Shown one piece after another: positions 11,682-22,656 of a stretch of 64,000 bases of DNA. A model generated the notes under the pieces. The model was not told where the DNA came from and made no database searches. It worked only from the letters and a program-made list of their open reading frames with translations. The stretch is taken from assembly GCA_033239525.1 (NCBI GenBank), contig BSYO01000033.1:2099501-2163500 (forward strand). Direction: 5' to 3'. Source of the DNA: Nepenthes gracilis (taxonomy: Eukaryota; Streptophyta; Magnoliopsida; Caryophyllales; Nepenthaceae). Each line of letters begins with the position of its first letter. Within the stretch, counting starts at the first letter, position 1. Made by a program: the position numbers and the translations under genes.

Positions 11682-11762
11682 TGGGTAGCATTTAAAATGT
11701 TTCTTATTGTATTAAAAGTGAATCCTTGTGTGATAAGCCACGTATTGTTATATATGTCTTAT
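11682..11762. repeat. Flank copy 1 of a ~80-100-bp duplication around the Sirevirus-like element
   Basis: The stretch starting 'tgggtagcatttaaaatg' and ending 'tatatatgtcttat' lies just left of the element and recurs right of it at 15767-15866. The right copy has a small extra block ('agcggggct') and several substitutions. It is far too long to be a normal 5-bp target duplication. Confidence 0.8.
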
Positions 11763-11773
11763 CGTATTATATC

Positions 11774-12755
11774 TGAAAAAGCACGCTTTGGTGCTAACGG
11801 AGTTTCGACCCGAAAATTATAGCGGAAGCAATATATATATAAATATCCGATACACGTAAAGGATATTTAGTATCTAGATGATAACGAGATAATAAGCATG
11901 CGCGATACAAATAATATGAGCAATAAAGATAAAGACGCGATTTTTGGTGACAAAGTGAAAACTCGATACCCACGGTATCGAGAAAAACACTCCGGGTTTC
12001 AACGGCCAGGGAAGCAATGCACTATGAAAATCAACTTACAGATCGGGTGGTAACGACGCGCTAACCTAGCCGACTTTACTCCGTCACGTGATCCCTACCA
12101 AGGAACTCCTTGGATTTGCTCATGCAACGGAACCGGACTCCTTAGGTCTTCACGTCAATCTTCTCTCGAACCACTTGAATTTCCAATCACGAACGAGTCT
12201 CCTTTTTCACGAACCAAAGTCTCCAACGATGGTAGAAGGATAAAAGTTTTAATGGTGAAAGAAAAAGAAAAATGGTGAGAAAAACTCCTTAAATCATGAA
12301 GCTCAAAGTTATGTCTTTTGGTTTTCTCAAGAGAGACTAAATCAATGATGCATGAAAGGCTTTTCTCTCAAGTTTGAAGACTTCAAAAATTATCAATTGA
12401 GGCTATGGCGTGCTTAGGGTTTCAAGAAAATAAGGTATGAATTTATAGCGGAGCCAAAAACGCGTTTGAAAATTCTGCCCGTTGGGCCGCAGCTCGAGCT
12501 GGGCTCGAGCGCACAGCGAGCGGCCCCCTACTGGAATTCAGCTCGAGCGGTTCTCGAGCTCCTGGTGAGCCGGGGACCTTCTGGATTTTAGGCTCGAGCG
12601 GGAATCGAGCGAGAGGTGAGCGGGAAGGCTAAGGACGGGCTCGAGCGAATGGAGAGCGGATCGAACGGACTTTAACCCGACAACCCACAACCCGACATCA
12701 ATACAATAATACATATGGTCACGGAATATACCAATTAGACAAAAAGTCTCTAACA
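11774..12755 (-). repeat. 3' LTR of the Sirevirus-like element
   Basis: 982 bases; on the minus strand it begins TGTTAGAGAC and ends GCTTTTTCA. The family has two solo copies in the window (23511-24622 minus, 46141-47158 plus). A minus-strand TATA box (CTATAAAT) lies at about 12441-12449. Six CTCGAG sites at 12493, 12504, 12542, 12553, 12593 and 12640 mark a ~49-bp periodic U3 segment. Confidence 0.92.
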
Positions 12756-13235
12756 ATCTCCCCCTTTGACAATTCCGTGACAAAACCCAAAAAATAAATA
12801 AATAAAGAAATAAGGAGAATCACGGGTTCGAGACACCACCGAGATAAAACCCATGTACATGAAAACCTACGCCTAGTGATACATAATAGTATTAAAAAAA
12901 AATATAACAGCTATACTAGGATTGCTACGGCAAGTGATGATAACAAGGACGTGTAAATCAATAGCTTTGGAGCAAATGAGGATTGTATAAATCAATAGCT
13001 TTGGAGCTGCGAGGATTGTGTAACTGAATAGACTGGACAAGCAGGTTAGTACCAACAAGACAAAGTATAATAACAATATAGCAGTATGCGTGGTACATAA
13101 GAATGAGAACATACAACAATGCTCCCCCTAACTAAAATAATCAATACTCCCCCTAACAGTAATAATAAACTGAAATAACATGAAAATAACAAAAAAAAAC
13201 TCCGCTCCGTCTCCCCTAAGCTCCCCTATCAAATT
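12756..13235 (-). other. Multiplied polypurine tracts before the 3' LTR
   Basis: Directly before the 3' LTR the minus strand reads AAAGGGGGAGAT, the expected polypurine tract. Further upstream the same type of tract (TTAGGGGGAG) occurs at least twice more (about 13115-13160), plus GGGGAG runs near 13210-13225. Repeated polypurine tracts before the 3' LTR are a known trait of the Sirevirus lineage. A short pair of duplicated blocks containing 'caatagctttggagc' lies at about 12955-13010. Confidence 0.7.
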
Positions 13236-13238
13236 GAA

Positions 13239-14687
13239 TCAAGTCTTCCCCTTTTTGTCACAAATGGTCAAGGGGTAATTTAGCTCACTTTTCTTAACCC
13301 AGACTTGTCTCACTGAATGCACTCTTGCATTCAAACTTTTAACTTGTGCATCCAAATGTTGAAGGTGATCAACAAGTTTGTTCATGTTTAGCCCTAGTCT
13401 TTGGTTGTGCAAAGGATTCATGGTGTAGCACCGTGGACGAATGTGACCAACTTTCCCACATGCATGACAGGTAGGCACAAACTTAGGGGTGGAAGAATTG
13501 TTCATAGCCTTGTGATTACCTAGATTAGATGAGCCAAATCTGCTATTCACACGTTGAGACACGACCTTGATGACTTTGGGTGTGTGGGCATGATTGTGTG
13601 AAATTTTCGTGGCGGGAATAAGCACAGTTTTAGGTTTCACATCAGTTTGTACAAAATTCGCAACATACCCCAAACCCTGTTTATTTTCACCAATTTTTTC
13701 CAACCCAAACATATGATCTAATTTTGTAGACCCATTTAAGAATTGTTTCAAATCTTTTTGAGAGGTCTCAAGTTCAGATTCTAAAGTTGTTATTTGCTTA
13801 GTAAATGAGACTTTCAGATTCTCAATTTCTTGAGTTTTAGAATCTAACTCGGATTTAAGAGATACATTTTCTTTTTCCAAATCTATGATCCTACCATTTA
13901 GGGTTCTATTTAATTTCTTTACTTTCAAACATTCCCTAAACAGTTTATCATATGCTTCTTGAAGGCCATCAAATTCAGCTACTGACTCGACCTCAGAGTC
14001 ATCAAATTGATTAATATTCTTTACAACAATGTCACACATAGAGGTCATAAAAGCCATGTACTTGACAGGGCCATCGTCAGAATATTTTTCATCCTCTTCT
14101 TCTTCGTCATCACTAAGGGTCACATTAGCTTTAAAGGCTTGACCTTGTTGGCGTTTAAGGTTTGGGCATTCAGCCCGATAGTGGCCAAAGCCTTTACACT
14201 CATGACATTTGACGCCTTGGGTAGTTTTCGATTTGGAGTCCTTACTCTCACGTCGGTCCTTCTTCTCAAATTTATGTGATCGTTTTAAGTCCACATCCAT
14301 TTTTTCTGATGATGAATTATTTTTCTTTAAGAATTTTTTAAAATTCTTAACAAATAATGCAAAATCATCATCGCTACATGATTCTTCATCGGAGTCCCGA
14401 TTTCGCTCTTCCCTACTTGATTTTAGGGCAAGTGATTTATTCTTCTTTGATTGTGGCAATGTGTGCTCATAAGTTTGTAGAGACCCTACAAGTTTTTCTA
14501 TTTTCAATTTATCTAAATCTTTGCTTTCTTCAATGGCAGTAACTTTAGGCTTAAAGCGTTCAGGCAAAGATCGAAGGACTTTTCTCACAATCCTATTTTT
14601 CGGGATTCGTTCTCCTAAATTAAATGTAGAATTTACAATATCATTCAATTGAGCATAGAACTCATCAAAGGTCTCATCATCTTTCAT
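13239..14687 (-). CDS. Sirevirus-type Gag (482 codons open; N-terminus broken off)
   Basis: Structural polyprotein that packages element RNA. Residues 1-95 are the C-terminal half of a UBN2 gag domain (RSLPERFKPKVTAIEE). An acidic/basic linker follows, then a CCHC knuckle at 161-174 and an acidic run at about 191-200. A predicted coiled coil spans 243-317, and a second CCHC knuckle lies at 407-420. The ATG at 14687 is internal: homologous gag sequence continues upstream to about 15060 (WTKEELDDCN, then GLHAIFMAVSPDEFKR) but contains a frameshift near 14950 and in-frame stops (for example TGA where Trp is expected, near 14780). The open part is long for a decayed element, but a normal full Gag cannot be made. 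Confidence 0.88.
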   Translation of the reverse strand: MKDDETFDEFYAQLNDIVNSTFNLGERIPKNRIVRKVLRSLPERFKPKVTAIEESKDLDKLKIEKLVGSLQTYEHTLPQSKKNKSLALKSSREERNRDSDEESCSDDDFALFVKNFKKFLKKNNSSSEKMDVDLKRSHKFEKKDRRESKDSKSKTTQGVKCHECKGFGHYRAECPNLKRQQGQAFKANVTLSDDEEEEDEKYSDDGPVKYMAFMTSMCDIVVKNINQFDDSEVESVAEFDGLQEAYDKLFRECLKVKKLNRTLNGRIIDLEKENVSLKSELDSKTQEIENLKVSFTKQITTLESELETSQKDLKQFLNGSTKLDHMFGLEKIGENKQGLGYVANFVQTDVKPKTVLIPATKISHNHAHTPKVIKVVSQRVNSRFGSSNLGNHKAMNNSSTPKFVPTCHACGKVGHIRPRCYTMNPLHNQRLGLNMNKLVDHLQHLDAQVKSLNARVHSVRQVWVKKSELNYPLTICDKKGKT

Positions 14688-15108
14688 TTTTTATTTCTTC
14701 GAATCTAGTGGTGAGCATTTACAATTTTGAATTTTTCACTAGTTTCGTGCCTTCTTGAGTAATTTCAAGAATATCTCATGCATCTTTAGAAGTCTCACAC
14801 ATTGAAATCCGTTTAAACTCATCGGGAGACACAGCCATAAAAATAGCATGCAACCCCTTACTATTCAAATTACAATCATCAAGTTCCTCTTTGGTCCATG
14901 AAGATAGGGCTTTGGGTTTGTTGCCCGAGGAACTAGTGGGTGGAGTCTACCCAAAGTACGTGCCCAAACACGCTCATCTAAAGATTTTAGGAAGGCTCTC
15001 ATCATCGGACCTTCCAATAGGCATTTACCGCCATCAAAGAAGGGAGGACCGGAGCGATCTCGTATACATCTAGATCGGGGTCGCGGATCGGGGTAAGTCT
15101 ATACCAAT

Positions 15109-15766
15109 TGAAAAAGCACGCTTTTGTGCTAACGAGTTTCGATCCCGAAAATTATAGCGGAAACAATATATATATAAATATCCGATACACGTAAAGGATA
15201 TTTAGTATCTAGATGATAACGAGATAATAAGCGTATGCGATACAAATAATATGAAAGCAATAAAGATAAAGACGCGATTTTTGGTCGAAGTGAAAACTCG
15301 ATACCCACGGTATCGAGAAAAACACCGGGCTTCAACGGCCGGGAAGCAATGCACTATGAAAATTAACTTACGCATCGAGTGGTAACAGCGCTAACCTGCC
15401 GACTTACTCCGTCACGTGATCCCTACCAAGGAACTCCTTGGATTTGCCAGCTGGCAACGAAACCGGACTCCTTCCGGTCTTACGTCAATCTTCCCTCGAA
15501 CCACTTGAATTTTCAATCACGAGCAGTCTCCTTCTTCACGAACCAAAGTCTCAACAATGGTAGAAGGATAAAAGTTTTAATGGTGAAAGAAAAGAAAAAT
15601 GGTGAGAAAACTCCTTAAATCATGAAGCTCAAAGTTATATCTTTTGTTTTTCAGAGAGACTAAATCAATGATGCATGAAAGGCTTTTCTCTCAACTTTGA
15701 AGACTTCAAAAATTATCAATTGAGGCTATGGCGTCTTAGGGTTTCAAGAAAATAAGGAATTTATAG
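15109..15766 (-). repeat. 5' LTR of the Sirevirus-like element, truncated at the TATA box
   Basis: Aligns with 11774-12449 of the 3' LTR with many small indels, then stops at the minus-strand TATA motif ('atttatag' on plus at about 15759-15766). The ~300-base U3, including all CTCGAG repeats, is missing. Unrelated sequence, a copy of the left flank, follows immediately. Confidence 0.85.
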
Positions 15767-15866
15767 TGGGTAGCATTTAAAATGTTTCAGCGGGGCTTGT
15801 TGTATTAAAAGTGGTTCTGAATTTCATTGCGAATGATAAGTCACATATTATTATATATGTCTTATA
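15767..15866. repeat. Flank copy 2 of the duplication
   Basis: Diverged copy of 11682-11762 joined directly to the truncated LTR. See the left copy. Confidence 0.8.
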
Positions 15867-15867
15867 G

Positions 15868-18800
15868 ATAAAAATTATATCAATATGTTACATGTATTTT
15901 ACTATGTTGCCTGAATATAATCTATTTATTAAATAATTTATATGTGCCATGTCTGTTCATTATTTGTGTGCTGGCAATATTCTTAGGTTTATCTTTTTCT
16001 TTTACTTTTTCAGTCATAAGCTAACTTATTTTTGGTATTTCATTTAGTTTATATTTTGTGTCTAAATTATTTGAACTTTCTTCATTTATCTTATCTTTTA
16101 TAAATAAATTTTTAAATAATTTTTGTCATTATTTATCTTATTTTTTTTAATATAATTTTATTTTACTCCTTGAATTTGTGTACAAGGGTTTGAAATCTTA
16201 CTGTTATAAGCTAAATTGGCACCGAAAATGTTAAAAAGGACAAGTAGTGTACAATTTAATCATAAACTACTGACATTTAAAAGTAAGTTGAGAAATATAA
16301 TACAGATGAATGAGAGGAGTTGAAGTTTTTCATTGGAGTTATTGTCCAGTTTTGTTTAACTAAACATTTATGTATATTTATAAAAAAAAAATTATATATG
16401 TAAAAGGCCTTGTGCAGCTAATAAATCTACTCATGATCATAAATATAACCTAATTCAAAAAATTCAGAAAAGTAGAAACCAAAACCTATAAGAACATCAC
16501 TCCAATCAAGAATAAAAGTATGGGAAATACCATGAGTAAAAGGGTGCAAGACAGGCCTTTCAAGCATTAATTGATGTGGCACCACCATTGGGAGTACTTT
16601 TACCAGGTGGAAAATTTCAGACAATATAAATAATTTTATTATTGTTAAATATAGATGATGGGTTAAAAAGTCAAGAGTTTTGATCCCTATCTCTGGATAT
16701 GAAATATATCATAGCTTAAGAGTAGGTTTATTACTAAAAATGGTTTTGGGATTTGTTACTTTATTAAATCAATGCACATCCAATAGCTGTATAGGTCAAC
16801 ATACGACTAGATAAATTAAATTTTATTCTAAATGTCATTTTAGTTTCTCTAAATAACCATACATTGAAAAAAAAAAATACGATTCATAGATTCATCTGCT
16901 TTCCCAAAAAACATGCAACATGAAGGAATACAAAAAAATTTCAATCTTTCTAAAGTATAAAAATGATCTTCCATTATCAAAGAATGAAAATATGAGAAGA
17001 ATAAAACTTAGTTCCCATAAATGAAGAATCCCATAAATAGCTACGCTTGAGGCGGCAATCTTCAATGAGTACCCCAGATAACAAACTCCATCTTTGCTCT
17101 CCGCAAAATTCTTGTGCAACGGGCAATACAATTAAGAAAAGTAACGGTTAATATTTTTAAATGATACCAAAAATCAAACCATAAAAAATATCATTTTATT
17201 CCGTATAATATTACACATGAAAGGTCTCAAAAAGACCCTAAAATTTATACGTACATACATTAATGTCTCGAAACGTCAAAGTTGCATTAAAAGGTTACGT
17301 ATATGTGTAACATGTATATTTATTTTTTATTTTTGAAAGGTAATATGTACTCGATTTAAAATTTTAAGATATATATTTTTTTATTTTTTGTAGACTTTTA
17401 AAATTATTTGACATGAGGTTTCTGATATTATCATCTGATTAAATTCTTATCAACCTGCCAAAAGTTTTATAAAGCATAAAATTAATATTAAAATAAAATT
17501 TAATAAATTTTTTTAAAAAAATAAATATTTTTTATTAATTAAAATTTAAAAAACATACACATGCTGACCAGTACATTTGTACTTTTTTTAATATCAGATA
17601 GGAGAATCTATCAGTTGGAGAGATAAAATTCCAACCGTAGGATAAAAATAAATCTTGTCAATAAAAAAATAATTAAAAATCCACAATATATACGCCTTCA
17701 CAAAGAACACATATGCTGCATGATTTTAGCCGTACCAAGAAAACGATCCATCGCCGATTACTTGGCAGTGACTGCTTTTATACGGAAACACACACACCCA
17801 CAAAAAGCAGTTTAATGATTTCGTAGAAAGAGAGAGGGGGGAATTAATGGGTCATTAGAGACTGATTTTTTGTATTAGAACATATAAAAATGGATTAATT
17901 AACGTAATAGATTACAGAGCACAATTAATTAACCAAGAGCGATAAGCAATCAGCAGCGTGATCTGCAGTCCCAACCTACAGTTATCTTCTTTGATTGACT
18001 GGTCATTTTCATATTCATTTTTTGTGCCCTAGCCCTTTTGCTTCGCTTTGCCCCTTTTATTCTCCTTTAACTTGTATAGATCAATATACATATTTTTTAT
18101 AAATATTTTCTGGGTTGGATATATTTGGAATTCAAAATCTTAGAGTTAAAATACTCAAAATAACTAATATAGTGAAAATAAAATTTTAAATTTTTTTATT
18201 AATCGCCAGTTGTCAAATATTATGAGAATATGATCAATAAAATATGTAGCCAACTGTATAAATCTTTTTTAACTAAAATAAGTTATAAGATAAACTCTAA
18301 AAAATCCATTATACATTGTATAATTACAAAAATAATCTTCCTCGAAATCCATTTATAATAACCTGTGTGAATAGTTTGTTAAATATAATTTTTAACACAT
18401 CTAATAATCATACGAGAGAAAATACAATAAAAATAAAAGTGATTATCCTATAACACATCATACAATTAAGACTAATATAATATATCCAAATTTAATAAAG
18501 AATAAAATTTAAAAAAAATTTTCATTTTCTCTCTTTCTTATGGTGCCCTTTTTGTTGAAATGAACTCTAATTTTATCTTAAAATAAGAATAAGATTTTTT
18601 ATATCACACATGGCCATTGAAGAAGCCAGTTCACACCTGTCTTGAGGTCTGCTATCAAAAAATCCTTCCAATAATATAAATATCCACATTATATTTGATA
18701 AATTGTCACCATAACCCCTAAAAGGCTATTTAAATGTGCCAATGTAAAAAGTAGTGTTGCTAAATGATCATGCGGCATGGACACCATCCATTCTTTTAAA

Positions 18801-19900
18801 TCACTGAAATGGAAACATCTTGTGTTAACATTTGGTAATTTTGTCTCGATCCAACACATTACATACCTCACTTGTATTGGACCAAGCCGTGCCCCCAAAC
18901 TAGTTTAAGCATAACTGTGATAAAAAAATAGACAAAAATTATAAAAAAATAAAATTATATAAAGTATTATAAAAAATATTTTTCATAAAATTATATTTTT
19001 TTAATTTATATAATATATATACTTTGTGGGCATCGTTATTTTCAATCCGAAAGGAAGGTCCATTAAGAAATCGGCCCAAAATTGAATAATATTCCAATTT
19101 GCTCATATAACCCAAAATAGATGGATAAATTCATTGGTCCGATCAGAATAACTCACTTCCTATGCAGGCATCTCCTCTAACTAGCCAAAATGAACAACTT
19201 TTTTCTCTTATTCGAATAGTTCAACGAACTTGATTGTCAGTCAGGAACCATCAGTCAAACGGTATCCCCTTATCCATCTAGGCGGATCTATAGGCGGTTG
19301 ATGGGAGAGGTCAACTGCCTCTTAATTCTATATATATCTCTTTTTTCCGACATGAGAGGGGGATAGACAACAAAAGAATATAAGCAAATAACAATTCTAA
19401 GATGCATTAATTTATGCACATTTTGCTCTTTTTTAAGGCGCTTTTCATCAAGCGTATCTCTATAAGACTTTTCACATGAGTACTAGTATTCTCACATTGC
19501 ATCATCTTCTTCCCTTTTAATAAAAAAAAATGACTACTTTGAATATCAAAAGATAAATTTAAGAATGAGTTCTGTCAATTCTTTGATATTTTATTTTTTG
19601 TGTTGCACATAATCCAAATTTGAAACATACGGAGACCGGATCCACTTCAAATCAGTTGGATTAGATGAACCGATTCTTGGTTCCCTAATCCGTATAGTAA
19701 TTCGGATTCAAAAACGTATCAATATTAAAATACATATAATATTTTTTAAAATTAGATATTTAATATATTTTAATTTAAATTATTTGTTTATAAAAATAAT
19801 CTGTTGTACAATTATAAAAATACAAAAATCATTTTTATCTTTTTTGTTTTCACTTCTTTTTATATTGTATCAGATACATATTTGAATATTACACATTAAA
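15868..19900. other. AT-rich stretch without identifiable genes
   Basis: Short minus-strand frames at 16427-16624, 16892-17131 and 18689-18898 have protein-like composition, but I recognise no family and see no clear splice structure. They may be relics of one or more genes or transposons. The rest is A/T-rich spacer with no clear repeat borders. Confidence 0.35.
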
Positions 19901-20640
19901 GTCTCTATTCCCTGCTTCTTCTTCCAACCGTTCATCACTTCTGTGGCTGAGTACCGACGGCGAGCACTCATCACCCATTATCCGCCGGCATCGGTTCTTG
20001 ACGCCGACATTCTTCTCTCCTGAAGAAAAGTACCCGAGTTTTGAACAATCCCCGGTTTACCAGTCCTTTTGGTTTCCGACGACTGGTGGTGTTCAATCGA
20101 AGACGGCATCACCGCCACGAATACCATGCCTCCCGAAGCCATCGCCGACCACGTTCATCAACCCGTCCTTGTGTTCATCTGGAGCCATCGACCACGAACA
20201 CCCGACTGCGTTTGGAGCTATTTTCAGGAAGAAGAAGATAAAAAAACGCATCGTTTGGTGGATATTAAAACGACGCGTTAACACGTTAGCCTTTCTGAGC
20301 TGTTCTTAAAACGCAGCTGTTCAACTTATTTTCGTTCAAAACGCTTCATTTCACATATCGATTGCATGTCGCGTTTCACTTCAAGAAACAACCAAACGCG
20401 GCGTCTCATGCCAAATCTCCCTCATGACCTAGTTACGCATCACGAGCCCATCTTAAGACCAGGCCCAATCTTCAAACGGGCTCATTTCCACAGCCCATTT
20501 CCAAACGCTCAGCCACCGGTCACTATCCATGTGCGCGGCCGAGCCACGACTACCGCCACCCTTGCTACCACCACTAACCGCCAGCAATTTTCCAGCATCC
20601 TTTTTAGCACCTTTTTGGCAATCCTCCAGTGACTTTCAAA
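19901..20640. other. GC-richer island, overlapping short frames, unassigned
   Basis: Base composition rises sharply compared with the flanks. Overlapping frames occur on plus at 19998-20309 and 20366-20632 and on minus at 20093-20284. None has a recognisable domain; the predicted peptides are rich in Pro, Arg, His and Thr. The texture resembles part of an LTR or leader of an old retroelement, but I found no ends. Confidence 0.3.
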
Positions 20641-21124
20641 ATCATTCGGTGACTTTTTGATGTATTTTTGGCCACTTTTTCGGAGCCCTTTCTGGTGGCT
20701 TTTTTAGATTATTTTGATGGTCTTCTGCTAACCTCTCTAACAACGTTTTCGGTTTGTTTAATGATAGGTCGGTCAATCTTTCTATTACTGTCATGTCTAC
20801 ATATTTATTTCTTTTGCATCACCTTCTAGGATCTCATAACTTATTGCAGCTGGTTTTAAAGTAATTGTTTATCAAGTTCTATCATGTATCTCTATTACTC
20901 CAATGGTTTCTTTAGGTATATTTTTTGTCCTAAATTCTTCACTCTATATATTGAATCATATGATGTTTAATTCATTATTAATGTCGCATAAGATCTCTTC
21001 AACTGATATCCCTATTATATATATTACTGATAGTTCGCACATGTCTGATAATCATGTTGATCGTGTATATATCCTCAATTTTTATATTTAGGACACTTAT
21101 AATATTTTGAATTTATTTCTAAAT

Positions 21125-21412
21125 TTTATATTTGTTGGTCAACTTATTAAATGTGATATTAGTTTAATATTTTTTTCACAAGAATTAAATTTTTTTAACT
21201 TAGAAATTGGTGAGCCTGTTTTCATATTTATTGATCAACTTATTAAATGTGACATTAGTTTAATATTTTTTTCACAAGAATTAAATTTTTTTAACTTAGA
21301 AATTGGTGAGCCTGTTTTCATATTTATTGATCAACTTATTAAATGTGACATTAGTTTAACATTTTTTCACAAGAATTATAATATTTGAAATTAGAAAATA
21401 GTGAGCCTGTTA
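21125..21412. repeat. 96-bp minisatellite, about three copies
   Basis: The anchor 'gtcaacttattaaatg' or 'gatcaacttattaaatg' begins at 21137, 21233 and 21329, an exact 96-base period. The second copy is nearly identical to the first; the third decays after about 60 bases. Because 96 is a multiple of three, one plus-strand frame stays open through the array (21107-21388), reading a 32-residue repeat. I consider that frame incidental. Confidence 0.85.
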
Positions 21413-21881
21413 GAACAAGATATAAAATTAGTCTCCTTTTTAAACCCATATCTTTTCGTATTTCATGTTCATTTACCATTATTATATCTTCTACTCTTTA
21501 GGATAATCAATTTTGTTATTCTTTAATGTTACATTTGTTGAGGCAAAAGGCTGATCAGGCAGAATGACACCACGTCATACGCAGTGAAAGGGAAAAGGAA
21601 GAAGAAGTACAAACAAGTTTTGCATGAAAAATCTTTCAGAAATCGAAGGAAAAAACCACAGAATACAAAATCCACAACAAGTTCACTATATGAAACATTG
21701 ATTACAAAACTCTCGAGATAGAATATTCACCACATACCTGAGAATAACAAAGCAAAACCTCTACGAAGTAAATAGGAAGCTCTCCTTTCTTCACTCTCTG
21801 TTTCTCTTTCTTTTTTCTCATTGGTGGCGCACTCTTCTTATTTCTTTTCACATTTTGATATTTTTCACCATTTACAATATA

Positions 21882-21891
21882 CTTATATATA
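21882..21891 (-). promoter_or_regulatory. TATA box of the solo LTR
   Basis: The minus strand reads TATATATAAG, placed between the W-box-rich U3 and the R/U5 side. Whether it still drives transcription is unknown. Confidence 0.5.
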
Positions 21892-22203
21892 TACTGTTGA
21901 TCTATCGAATATTCTATTCTTGATAAAATTTGTCCTTATCAACAATATAAAGATATTCTACATAAATGGTGCACTGAGATCACGTATATTCTCCTGAGAT
22001 TACGCATACTCAGAAAATCTTTTAAGTTGGCACCCATGGGCTCTTCACTGCATGAGGTCCTCGGACCAATGAGTCCTTTTGCCGTTTCTGCCAACCGGCA
22101 AGCCCACGCAGGGTTCCTCTATGCCTTCGTGGCTGTCCGAGAACCAATAGAACCACGCGCCCTGGCCATCCGTACGCCAATTTGCCTATTTGCCTCCTTG
22201 GCC

Positions 22204-22471
22204 GGTCAAACCGTTGACCGGCCAATTTGCCTCTATTGTCTCCTTTGACCGGTCAAATAGTTGACCAACCCAATTGCCCAAAAAGGTTGGCCCTCCTTCA
22301 TTCAGCCGGTCAACTTTGTTGACCAGCATTTGCTTGGCCACTTCTCCGGATTTCTTCTCCGGTACTCTACCTGCCAGCTCTTTGGATTTCTACTCCGGCT
22401 CTTTGCCTTGCCAGCTCTTCAGAAATCCTTTCCTTGGTCGTTGCTTCTTGGCCGGTCAACGTCCGTTGACC
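22204..22471 (-). promoter_or_regulatory. Cluster of nine W-box cores (TTGACC/GGTCAA)
   Basis: Exact hexamers lie at 22204, 22214, 22245, 22251, 22261, 22308, 22319, 22454 and 22466. They occur largely as facing or opposed pairs, including a back-to-back TTGACCGGTCAA at 22245-22256. TTGACC/T is the WRKY-factor binding core. The cluster lies in the U3 of the solo LTR, about 310-590 bases upstream of its minus-strand TATA box. Binding is inferred from the motif only. Confidence 0.6.
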
Positions 22472-22656
22472 GGCCAGCCTTCTCTGGCTGCCTTCATGGC
22501 CCCTTGCCCTTCACGAGTCAGTGTATGTTGATAGATCAGCTTTCTCTAGTCTTCCACTTCGCCAAATAAACTCGGTCATTTGCTTTCCGAAAATCCTCCG
22601 ACAATAAACTAGTTTATTAGGTTACCTACAAGGGAGTGACCAACTTCAACATCATT

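Larger units (their letters stand above)
11774..15766 (-). mobile_element. Sirevirus-like copia derivative, gag only
   Basis: A minus-strand element has a complete 3' LTR (11774-12755), purine-rich tracts, a gag frame, a degenerate primer site and a truncated 5' LTR (15109-15766). Gag ends in a WVKKSEL block that in Sirevirus polyproteins lies shortly before protease. Here the frame stops soon after, so essentially all of pol is missing. The sequence just inside the 5' LTR reads TTGGTATAGAC on the minus strand, a weak relative of the tRNA-Met site. The lineage assignment rests on the gag layout and repeated purine tracts. Confidence 0.85.
21536..22651 (-). mobile_element. Solo LTR, copia type
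   Basis: Ends are inverted (TGTTGA and TCAACA). The flanking pentamers acatt (left) and tcatt (right, 22652-22656) differ by one base, consistent with an aged target duplication. Internal order matches the minus-strand copia LTR at 6534: a block with 'gcatgaaaaatc' on the left, a CT-rich zone, a minus-strand TATA box, then a long U3. No internal coding region is attached, so it formed by LTR-LTR recombination or is a relic. Confidence 0.75.

Noticed and set aside
12820..12840. 'gggttcgag' as the T-loop of a tRNA gene
   Set aside because: No cloverleaf can be formed around it, and it lies inside the Sirevirus-like element.
16427..17131. Two protein-like minus frames (16427-16624, 16892-17131) as exons of a gene
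   Set aside because: Neither matches a family I recognise, and I could not join them with consistent splice sites; left as unassigned.
18689..18898. Minus frame resembling the zinc-binding/RNase H end of a LINE
   Set aside because: Only a vague compositional likeness; no reverse transcriptase, poly-A tail or target duplication nearby.
20093..20632. Overlapping frames in the GC-rich island as a gene
   Set aside because: Open in several frames at once without a domain; consistent with GC-rich non-coding repeat sequence.
21107..21388. Repeat-containing protein encoded by the 96-bp array
   Set aside because: The frame is explained by a period divisible by three; no start context, homologue or codon bias.
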